From CAVZLD01 sp964522605 (lineage in GTDB: Bacteria > Planctomycetota > Planctomycetia > Pirellulales > Pirellulaceae), in NCBI GenBank assembly GCA_964522605.1, contig CAZFWV010000081.1:1-22744 (forward strand): a stretch of 22,744 bases of DNA, given 5' to 3'. How positions within the stretch are numbered: the stretch's first letter is position 1; every line of letters starts with the position of its first letter. Below the pieces are notes generated by a model. The model saw only the letters and a program-made list of their open reading frames with translations, ran no database searches and had not been told where the DNA came from. Both the position numbers and the translations under genes were made by a program. This document shows, piece by piece, positions 8,807-15,454 of this stretch.

Positions 8807-9107
8807 GACTGCTTCCGCTCACCAGAAGGATGTATGCCTCACGCGCCGCCTAATCAACGAACTCAGGGCGATGGCAACCACAATGCAACCACCACCCGCG
8901 CGGGGCGGTGGAGCTGTCTAGCAAACAGCGTTCCGCAGTCTCCTGCCAATTCGCAACGGGCGAAGATCAAGACAGAAGGAATTACTCGGTAAGAAGTTGC
9001 AGCGAACGAATGCCCCCGCAGACCAGTCCGCCGCTTACCTGCCCGCAGATCCCCTGCCCGATCTCTGCGCAATCTGCGATCGAAAAGCAAGCAACCGTTT
9101 GCGAAGC
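8807..9107. other. Intergenic region upstream of amt
   Basis: These 301 bases lie between the candidate selenoprotein gene and amt, both on the minus strand, and should hold the amt promoter. I see no clear sigma-70 or sigma-54 site, riboswitch or terminator with a T-run. A GC-rich palindromic patch (CCACC...GGTGG) lies at about 8890-8912. No believable small ORF is present. Confidence 0.4.
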
Positions 9108-10706
9108 TCAGCGAGACGAGACATCCCGAAGGGGCAGGACGAGGGGAATATCCTGTCGAAGGAAGCGGCAGGTTCCCCCCTCCATTTCGCAGACGTAATA
9201 AAGAGCGTAAGCCGAGATCTCGGACGCTCCGGACAGGTCCGCAGGAATCTGAAGATCCGTTTCGAGTCGGCGCGTCTCGGCCGATTCCGCCGCGGATGGC
9301 TGCGAACTACGAAGCAGGGGAGTCTCGATGCCCCAAGATTCGGGCAGATCGAGCCAGACAACCATCGGCCCCGCCTCGTTGTTCCACTGTGCCCCACCGA
9401 TCGGCGCAAATTCCAGATGCAGCCGGACCGCTTGTCCGGGCGACACCTGGGCGGGAACAAAAGTGGGCGTCACGCGGACCAATGGCTTTCGGTCACGGTC
9501 AATGCGGCCTCGCGGATCGGGCGATTCCGCGGGCGGAGAGGCGATGTTGGGGACATCCGGTCCGATTCGTTCAGTCCCGCGCGGTTCCATTGCGAGTGGA
9601 ATGGGCACCTGGCCCCGTTCGCGAACTGCGATTCTTGCCTGGTCAACCCAATCGTAGAAGGGATAAGGCTTTGTCAGCCGGGGCCCGTATTGCTGGATGC
9701 GACGACGATAGATGTACTGATTCGGATCCAGTTCCAGCGCTCTCGACCAGTGTTCAATCGACCGCCGGAAATCCTCCGGACCGGCAGGCGGCACCTCAGT
9801 TGTGATCGAGGAACCGTCGGCGCGGGTCATGGAAGTCCGCCCCGCCTCCACAAGCAATGCGTTCGCCTCGTATCGCATTCGATAGGCCACGCCGAGGCGA
9901 AAATGGATCTCCGGCCGTTCCGGCTCGCTTTGCATGGCTTGTTGATACGCGCAGATTGCGGCGTCAATCTCGCCGATCGGTCGCCAGAGAATCACCGCAT
10001 CGCCGATCGTCCGCCACGTCTCATAGTCGATCGACTGCTCGGTCAGCTTCTGTCGGTAAGGAGGCAAGAGCACCTCGCGTCCCAGGTCGACGAGAAAGCT
10101 CGGACGGATCTCCTCGGAAGTGGCCTCCGCCTTTGTCACGCTCTCGAGCGACAGCAGTTTCGCGAGATCAAAAGGGACCGCGGTTGTCGCGGGAGGATCC
10201 TCGGGCGGGGAGAACTGCTGATTCAGGAATTCTTCGACAAACGTCTCCCGCTTGGGGTTGATTGCACGAACAATCCCATACTCGTCGATCGCAACAAAAC
10301 CGGGCACTCCACGCAACGACAGGAAGTTGATCGGATCGTGCAGAATTGGCCAATCAAGCTGTTTCCATTGTGCAAACAGCCGGCAGCGATCGGGGTGTTG
10401 TTCCTGAACGACCCCCAATAGGACGACTCGATTTGCATGAAGTGCCTGTTGCAGATCGGCGTGCCAGACTGGCACGTGCTGGCGGCAACCGGCTCACCAG
10501 GAAGCAAAGTGAATCAGCAGGACCTTTTGTCCGCGATATCGGGACAACAAAACGGGGCTGCGATCCTCGATCCGGGGAAGCACAAAATCAAAGTGCGCTT
10601 CGTTCACGCGGGGCTCATACGGAGTCGCCCCGTGCGTCCGGATTGCCATCCCCAACACGACGGGAATCACGCAGAACCACTTAGTTTGTCGTCGCCACCA
10701 CTGCAT
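9108..10706 (-). CDS. Exported thioredoxin-fold/TPR protein, candidate selenoprotein with UxxC motif (in-frame TGA at 10494-10496)
   Basis: Read through one in-frame TGA, this is a single 532-residue protein. The ATG at 10706 begins a Sec signal (MQWWRRQTKWFCVIPVVLGM). The thioredoxin/AhpC-TSA fold spans about 30-160: FDFVLPRIEDRSPVLLSRYRG, then KVLLIHFASW-U-A-G-C with U71 encoded by TGA and resolving C74, then GVPGFVAIDEYGIVR with the cis-Pro loop. Two TPR-like units follow (AAICAYQQAMQSEPERPEIHF and SIEHWSRALELDP). A beta-rich C-terminal domain has a Cys pair, YYVCEMEGGTC, resembling DsbD-alpha-like modules of thioredoxin proteins. The sequence on both sides of TGA is in the same frame and completes one fold, and the TGA replaces the first Cys of WCxxC. 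A hairpin follows at SECIS distance. The alternatives are a base-call error for TGC/TGT or a recent nonsense mutation. The role is probably extracytoplasmic thiol/disulfide or peroxide chemistry. Confidence 0.75.
10460..10476 (-). promoter_or_regulatory. Candidate bacterial SECIS hairpin
   Basis: On the minus strand CGTGCCA (10476-10470), loop GTC (10469-10467) and TGGCACG (10466-10460) form a perfect 7-bp stem. The apical loop starts 24 bases after the TGA and its first base is G. From memory, the bacterial SECIS model requires an apical loop about 16-37 bases after UGA, with a G in its first two positions; both conditions hold. A weaker lower stem (CAG with CTG) may extend it. It lies within the coding sequence, as bacterial SECIS elements do. 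Confidence 0.6.
10494..10496 (-). other. In-frame TGA, predicted selenocysteine codon
   Basis: The minus-strand codons read TTT GCT TCC TGG TGA GCC GGT TGC, giving F-A-S-W-U-A-G-C. The stop codon sits exactly at the nucleophilic position of the thioredoxin WCxxC motif. A random stop would rarely land there, and the reading frame continues with coding character for over 460 codons. Confidence 0.75.
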
Positions 10707-10818
10707 GCGGTCGGGTCCCGTTCTGACAAGTTCTCGCAAGCTTGGGGGCTGAAACACTCGGCCCAAGAGGTCGTGCAGTTTATAAGTGTTGGTTTTGCAA
10801 GCGTTTACAAACAGAATT

Positions 10819-10867
10819 CACTCGCCCTCTGGGAGAGTCGGGCCGCAGGCCCGGAGAGGGCGGAGTG
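10819..10867. repeat. Long imperfect hairpin inside the MITE-like element
   Basis: The arms CACTC/GAGTG, GCCCTCT/AGAGGGC and CGGGCC/GGCCCG (loop GCA) stack into one cruciform-capable structure with a few unpaired bases on the left arm. TGCGTAACGCA follows immediately at 10866. There is no T-run, so it is not a classical terminator. Confidence 0.6.
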
Positions 10868-10929
10868 CGTAACGCATTTGGCGCGTGTCGCTCGTTCCGG
10901 AAAGACCCTCCCCAGCCGCTGCGCGTCCG

Positions 10930-10951
10930 ACCCTCCCGCGAGCGGGAGGGT
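10930..10951. repeat. Perfect 10-bp inverted repeat inside the MITE-like element
   Basis: ACCCTCCCGC and GCGGGAGGGT are separated by GA, so the fold would be an 8-bp stem with a CGAG loop. No T-run follows on either strand. It could still slow transcription between the regulator and the selenoprotein gene. Confidence 0.6.
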
Positions 10952-11062
10952 GTAGTAACCTCTTCCGAGACATCAACTTGAAAACTGCACGACCTCCCAA
11001 GGACAGACGTAGAGCTCGCTCGACTCACGAAGCCGATTTCCGGCCGACCGTTGGAAGCATCT

Positions 11063-11974
11063 TCAGTGAGGCGCCGATTTCCAGTGTTTCACCATCGTGA
11101 CCTCGTTGCCCCGCTCGTTGAATCGGACTTCATCCATGAAATTCTGAATCAACACGAGCCCACGGCCTCCTTCTGCATCGATGGGAACGGGATCCCCCGA
11201 GGCGGGCGTTGTCGAGATATCAAATCCGTCGCCCTGATCGCGAACGTAGAACCGGGCCTGTTCGCGATTCAACTCGTACCTCGCGTCGACTCGGCGGTCA
11301 CTCAATTCCGTCTGTTGCCGGCGTTGTCGCAGGACTTCTGATTCCTTCCCCTTCATCAAGTCAGATCGAACACGCTGGACCTCGTCCGACTTGAGTCGCA
11401 GGTTACCGTGCAACATCGCATTCAGGAGTGCTTCTTCGAGTGCGACGGCCAGATGCCGGATCTCACTAGAATCGCAGAGTTGCATCGAGTCCACACGCGC
11501 GAGCACCTCTTCGACAAATGGCGCAATGATGGCAGGATCGTTTTCTAGCGAGAACGTGCAATGGGTCTCTGACAAACAGGCCAGCAATTGCTCCTGCGTG
11601 CGTCTTGTGGAGTTCAACGAGAGTACCTGGCGCGCCGTGTCCAGCAGCTTGGCAGGAATCTGGGACTTGGGGACGTAACTGGCCGCACCTGTGTCCAACG
11701 CCTCGACGGCAAGATTCTCATTCCCGTGAGCCGTGATCAGAATCACCGGGATCTGAGGATATCGGCGGCGAACCTCCGATACCAACTGCAGACCATCCAT
11801 TTCTGGCATCATCAGGTCGGTCACGACGAGATCGGGAAGGGCAAGCTCCATCTCCTGCAACGCTTCCGTCCCACTGGACGCATACTCGACGAGCCAATCC
11901 AGCTCCTTGCTCATGAGACCACCAATGAGTCGGCGATCCACGGGCGAGTCATCGACGAGCAGAACGCAAGGCAT
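11063..11974 (-). CDS. Response regulator fused to an RsbW-like serine kinase/ATPase domain
   Basis: This is a cytoplasmic signalling protein of 303 residues. I chose the ATG at 11974 over the GTG at 11983 because GGGAG lies 8 bases before the ATG. The receiver domain (2-120) has the acidic pair D8/D9 (LLVDDS), phospho-acceptor D53 (VVTDLMMPEMDG), T81 (ILITAHG) and K103 (YVPKSQ). A linker is followed by a GHKL ATPase domain of the anti-sigma-factor kinase type (about 135-300): N-box EEALLNAMLHGN with E181 and N185, DQGDGFD (246-252), and GGRGLVLI (269-276). The domain order suggests that phosphorylation of D53 controls a partner-switching ATPase. No sigma factor, anti-anti-sigma (STAS) or PP2C gene is visible nearby, so the partner is unknown. 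The small ORF upstream ends 5 bases before this start. Confidence 0.9.
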   Translation of the reverse strand: MPCVLLVDDSPVDRRLIGGLMSKELDWLVEYASSGTEALQEMELALPDLVVTDLMMPEMDGLQLVSEVRRRYPQIPVILITAHGNENLAVEALDTGAASYVPKSQIPAKLLDTARQVLSLNSTRRTQEQLLACLSETHCTFSLENDPAIIAPFVEEVLARVDSMQLCDSSEIRHLAVALEEALLNAMLHGNLRLKSDEVQRVRSDLMKGKESEVLRQRRQQTELSDRRVDARYELNREQARFYVRDQGDGFDISTTPASGDPVPIDAEGGRGLVLIQNFMDEVRFNERGNEVTMVKHWKSAPH

Positions 11975-11979
11975 GACAG

Positions 11980-12159
11980 TCACTCCCGCAACACACGGTA
12001 ATCCCCAGTCTTCCCGATATCCAACAAGTACGAGTCCCGTTCGATGAACAACGAAACAGTTGACGGCTGCTCCGCGCGCCGGCGCGCAGCCCGTCTCGAC
12101 GCTGGCTCATATTGTAAAGCAAAATCCGACGACGGGGCAACTTGGAAGAAGGCGTGCAT
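11980..12159 (-). CDS. Small basic hypothetical protein, possibly coupled to the response regulator
   Basis: From the ATG at 12159 the product is 59 residues (74 if the GTG at 12204 is used). I do not recognise it. The centre is Arg/Ala-rich (SRRAARRRAEQ) and the C-terminus FIERDSYLLDIGKTGDYRVL looks like a compact beta-hairpin. Its stop overlaps the ribosome binding site of the response regulator and lies 5 bases before that ATG, an arrangement typical of translational coupling. AGAAG before the ATG is a weak ribosome binding site. The region could instead be the leader of the regulator gene. The function is unknown. Confidence 0.4.
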   Translation of the reverse strand: MHAFFQVAPSSDFALQYEPASRRAARRRAEQPSTVSLFIERDSYLLDIGKTGDYRVLRE

Positions 12160-12234
12160 GTCAGCTTCTGCCGACTTACCTTTCGAATCGCAGGTCAAAT
12201 CCACTGAAGCGGACGTGCGCCCTGGAAAAAGCGG

Positions 12235-14994
12235 TCAGGGGACGGCGACCGAGGTGTCCTCTTGAGCCACCGCCGCTTCGGACCGCCCACTGGTGACTTC
12301 CGCCCGCGCGACGAGGTCTCCCGGCCGGGCCACAGTGGCGACGACGTGAAATTCGACGGTTTCCCCTGCCCGAAGTGTCCGAAGAGGCAGCATCCGCAGA
12401 ATCCGCCAGTCGGGACTGCTGGTCGCTGCGTTGACTGGGCCCGAATAACTTTGCAGTTTGAGGGCCGGAGATAGGCGAATCGTCAGTTTCACATTGGAGT
12501 CGGCGGCGCGATCTGCGTTGCGAATGACGATCAAGTAGTCGATTTGATCACCAACCTGCCAGCTGTCCCCCCTTCCGTCGATCGTCAGTTGCAGTCCCTG
12601 ATCAACATCGGAGGACGAATCCGGCCGAGCGACTTCGAGGGTGGACGCGGACGGCGATTCCACTCCGGAATAACTACCCGGCAGCAGCCGCGGCGGCAGA
12701 CTGTTCGCACCGAACGGCAGACCACCGGCCGGTGCCGGGTTGATTTGCAGGCAGTGCGGATCCGTCCGTTCCACGCCCCCTGCGGCGCGAACGACCAAGC
12801 TGCTGCACACTTTGGACTTGTCAATCAGCACCTGACAGGTCACCTGATAGGTAAGCTTCTGCCCCGGTTCGAGCTGACCGAGGTACCAAGTCACCCGATT
12901 CTGGTCAATGGACGCGGCCGGAGGGCTGGCCGCAACGGGTCGCAGCTCGGCGTCGTAGCTATCGATGATCTGGAGATTCGACAGCAGCGTTTCGCCCGTA
13001 TTCTCCAGCGTCACGTAGAACACTTCCTCGCGTCCCACAATGGATTGTTCTGGGCCGAGTTTGTCGATCGTCAGATCCGTGCGTAATTGCGGGGGTGCTT
13101 GTTGCGCGGTCACACACGCGGTCGTGCGTGCGGGACGCGTTCCATCGGCGGTTGCTTCCAGCGTGTGGCAATGCCGACCGGGCGCCACAATGACAAAACT
13201 CAGTCCCACCTCTTGCGACTGGCCTGGATCCAGCGATCCAAGGGGCCATTCGATGGGGCTGGTGCCTTCACGATGTTGCAGCCCCGCGTCAAAACGGTCG
13301 ACCAGCAGCACGTCTTCCAATCGACGATCGCCGCGGTTGGTGATCGTTACGCGGTAATTGGCCAACTGGCCCACCGGCAGTGGTACGTTGGGATTGGGTC
13401 CCAGCATTTCAATATAGAGAGCATCGGCGGTCACCTGGGCGGTCAGACAAGTTTCGACCGGCGCGGCCCCGGGAGCTTGTGCACTAGCACAGACTTGCGC
13501 TGTACCACTTTGTGCAATGCGATACGAGACATCGAGTCGCTGCTGCTGGCCGGGGTCGAGTTGGGCAACCATCCAATCGACACGATTGCCGGTGACCTGT
13601 CCCGCCGGATTGCTCGACAAGTAGTCGAATCCAGCCGGAGCGACGGCGCGAACCAGCACGTTACTGACAGCGACGTTTCCCGTATTCGTTACTTCAATCT
13701 GGTAATTGCCCGTCTGATTCAACTCCGCGGACTCCGGTCCCACCAGACGAAGCTGCAGTTTGGCGGAACTCCACGTCACTGTCGTCGTCCCTTCTCCGAC
13801 CGTGAGTCGACCCGGAGCCCCTTCGATGCCACTGGGCCGAATGACTTGCACGCGGATCTGCGTTGCGCCCCCCTCCGTGCTCGGCGGCTGGACGCGTACG
13901 GAAGCCTTGCCGGTCGAGTCAGTAATCACCTCGCGCACGTCGGCGCCGCCTTCAAACGTCGTGGGCATACCTCCGACGATTTCATAGCGGACAATCCAAC
14001 CCTCGACCGGGCTAGCCGTCAGTCGGCGACAAACCGTCGTCGTAAGCAATTGGGGCTCTAGCCGTGTGGCCACAATGGGCTTGGGTAGCGTCCATTGACC
14101 ATCAATCCAGTGAATCACCGCCGTCTCTTGCCGTTGCTGCCAACCGTCCAACTCAGGGGCGGAAAGAGTAACGTACGTGTTTCCCTCGACCGGTGAAGTG
14201 ACACTGATCCAGCCCTGCCCCTCCAACACAAACACATCGTCATTCGGCTCGGCCGTACCGCGCGTCAGTACTTGCACCTTTTTCGAGGAAACGCTCACCG
14301 CGTAATTGTTCGAACACAGGTCCGGCAGCGGTTCGGAATGGAGCGATGCAAACGTGCCCCGCAAACCGAAGAAACCAACCGCCGAATCCCCCGGGTCGAC
14401 GAAATGGCCCACACTGCCCTGCGCGAGCGTCCACTCCAGCGGCTCTCGGAGCCGATAGTACCCCTCTTCGTCGCAAACGCCCCCTAACACAAAGACCTCG
14501 CTGCCGACCGGAGCGATCTGGCGCCGGCGCGTCAGGACGACTTTCTCTTGATCGTTTCTCAACTGACTCTGCGCACAGTCACCGTACAGCTCGCCGTCAG
14601 GCCCTTCCAACGCACCAGGAACCACAACGCGCGGCGCAACCGGTTGGTACACCTCCTGGGGAACACAGTCCGGTAGCGGTGGACTGAGATCCGCATTCGG
14701 CAAAATGGGCGGCTCCTCGCAGGGAGGAATCTTTTCCGGTTGTTCAAAGGCTGGACGTGAAAAACAGCAGAAGCCCTTCGAATCCGATGTGGGCAGCGCC
14801 CCGGTTAGCGCCGCGTCTTGCGCGGCACCCTTCTGGTGGTGCTTGCTGAGTGTCGTATACGAGGGGGGAGGCAAGAGCAGGTGTCGACCACTCGGGTCGA
14901 TCGCCGGAAGGCGCAAGTTCGCACATCCTCCGGTTGCGATAATCAACCAGCCGAGGGTCAGCAAACTTCTCAGATTCCGATAGGGACCAGCCAC
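12235..14994 (-). CDS. Large lipoprotein with repeated DUF11/CARDB-type beta-sandwich domains
   Basis: The product has 919 residues. The GTG start at 14994 is supported by GGAGGA 7-8 bases upstream (15001-15006 on the plus strand). The N-terminus SLLTLGWLIIATGGC suggests a lipoprotein signal with the lipidated Cys at 24, though the lipobox is imperfect. A Pro-rich region (about 40-125) is followed by a region with cysteines and Ig-like segments, and then four DUF11-like domains at about 412-522, 526-632, 638-752 and 798-905, with cores such as YQIEVTNTGNVAVSNVLV, YRVTITNRGDRRLEDVLLVD and FYVTLENTGETLLSNLQIID. The first three each hold a Cys pair near the domain end (C502/C516, C609/C627, C730/C748). 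It is probably a cell-surface or periplasmic adhesive or structural protein. Neighbours give no further clue. Confidence 0.85.
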   Translation of the reverse strand: MAGPYRNLRSLLTLGWLIIATGGCANLRLPAIDPSGRHLLLPPPSYTTLSKHHQKGAAQDAALTGALPTSDSKGFCCFSRPAFEQPEKIPPCEEPPILPNADLSPPLPDCVPQEVYQPVAPRVVVPGALEGPDGELYGDCAQSQLRNDQEKVVLTRRRQIAPVGSEVFVLGGVCDEEGYYRLREPLEWTLAQGSVGHFVDPGDSAVGFFGLRGTFASLHSEPLPDLCSNNYAVSVSSKKVQVLTRGTAEPNDDVFVLEGQGWISVTSPVEGNTYVTLSAPELDGWQQRQETAVIHWIDGQWTLPKPIVATRLEPQLLTTTVCRRLTASPVEGWIVRYEIVGGMPTTFEGGADVREVITDSTGKASVRVQPPSTEGGATQIRVQVIRPSGIEGAPGRLTVGEGTTTVTWSSAKLQLRLVGPESAELNQTGNYQIEVTNTGNVAVSNVLVRAVAPAGFDYLSSNPAGQVTGNRVDWMVAQLDPGQQQRLDVSYRIAQSGTAQVCASAQAPGAAPVETCLTAQVTADALYIEMLGPNPNVPLPVGQLANYRVTITNRGDRRLEDVLLVDRFDAGLQHREGTSPIEWPLGSLDPGQSQEVGLSFVIVAPGRHCHTLEATADGTRPARTTACVTAQQAPPQLRTDLTIDKLGPEQSIVGREEVFYVTLENTGETLLSNLQIIDSYDAELRPVAASPPAASIDQNRVTWYLGQLEPGQKLTYQVTCQVLIDKSKVCSSLVVRAAGGVERTDPHCLQINPAPAGGLPFGANSLPPRLLPGSYSGVESPSASTLEVARPDSSSDVDQGLQLTIDGRGDSWQVGDQIDYLIVIRNADRAADSNVKLTIRLSPALKLQSYSGPVNAATSSPDWRILRMLPLRTLRAGETVEFHVVATVARPGDLVARAEVTSGRSEAAVAQEDTSVAVP

Positions 14995-15182
14995 CTTCGC
15001 TCCTCCGGAGATGGCATGCCGCAGGAAACCCCACGATGATGCCTAGGCCGAGGAAAAAATAGCACGCCTGACGAAGGTGCGTCGCCTTTTGTCAACATTC
15101 CGTGTGGCAAAACATCAACTTCTTTGCCGCTCGTAACGGTGATCCGCATTGCACAATGATGTTGTTGATGGTGAACATCGCG

Positions 15183-15199
15183 CGGATTGGCAATCCGTC
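15183..15199. repeat. Palindromic repeat copy A (degenerate)
   Basis: CGGATT-GGC-AATCCG with a 6-bp stem, lacking the leading GGA of the other copies. It lies 29 bases before copy B, as a tandem pair. Confidence 0.7.
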
Positions 15200-15210
15200 T
15201 TCCGTATGTG

Positions 15211-15231
15211 GGACGGATTGGCAATCCGTCC
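15211..15231. repeat. Palindromic repeat copy B
   Basis: A 9-bp perfect stem, GGACGGATT with AATCCGTCC, around loop GGC. The same unit recurs at 19262 and 19383. It looks like a REP/PU-type intergenic element; the copies carry no conserved downstream T-run. Confidence 0.8.
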
Positions 15232-15454
15232 TACATTTTGCGCAACGACCGGACCGGCATTTAACCTTGACAAAGCACACAGGTTGCCCTGTCTGCCCGG
15301 GGCGTCTAAGATGCCGGACGTCTTTCTTGCGCTTCGTCCTGCGGCGATCGAGCGAGATCGCCCTAGGCTTTGCCAGAATCCCTTAGGCTCTTACCGGAGC
15401 GAGTCACCCGGATGCTCGAGCTGATTTATCGGACCCGTTTTTAGGAGTCGGGGA

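Larger units (their letters stand above)
10767..10996. mobile_element. MITE-like element with 15-bp terminal inverted repeats
   Basis: The ends are perfect inverted repeats: GAGGTCGTGCAGTTT at 10767-10781 and AAACTGCACGACCTC at 10982-10996. The flanking bases are CCAA on both sides (10763-10766 and 10997-11000), consistent with a 4-bp target duplication. The interior contains a long imperfect hairpin (10819-10867) and a perfect 10-bp stem (10930-10951) and no coding gene. The length (230 bp) and structure fit a miniature inverted-repeat element. It separates the response regulator gene from the candidate selenoprotein gene. Confidence 0.6.
14995..15454. other. Divergent intergenic region with two palindromic repeats
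   Basis: About 460 bases separate the lipoprotein gene (minus) from the unknown secreted gene (plus). The region contains the ribosome binding sites of both genes and two copies of the CGGATT-GGC-AATCCG palindrome. No believable ORF or RNA gene was seen, and promoters were not resolved. Confidence 0.5.

Noticed and set aside
8935..8953. Possible sigma-54 promoter (TTGGCAG...TGCG on the minus strand) for amt
   Set aside because: The distance between the GG and GC elements is one base short and the -12 element is poor.
9108..9110. Second selenocysteine codon at the terminal TGA of the candidate selenoprotein
   Set aside because: The only hairpin nearby (GCAA-ACGG-TTGC) is too short and too close to the TGA, and the sequence beyond has no domain. 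It is read as the true stop.
8997..10421. Plus-strand open frame of 474 codons antisense to the candidate selenoprotein
   Set aside because: Its translation is Arg/His-rich and unstructured, while the minus strand gives a coherent thioredoxin fold and TPR-like helices.
9108..10475. Separate gene starting at the GTG at 10475, downstream of the TGA
   Set aside because: It would begin in the middle of the first helix of a thioredoxin fold and has no ribosome binding site; the GTG also falls within the SECIS-like stem.
10930..10951. Rho-independent terminator for the response regulator gene
   Set aside because: The stem is strong but no T-run follows on the minus strand, and it lies inside a repeat-like element.
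11980..12204. Small ORF as a HemP-type hemin uptake protein
   Set aside because: The hairpin-like C-terminus is only vaguely similar and lacks the typical GKLILTK ending.
15183..15231. Possible CRISPR array made of repeated palindromes
   Set aside because: There are only two units here, with the short palindrome repeated and no array of spacers or cas genes.
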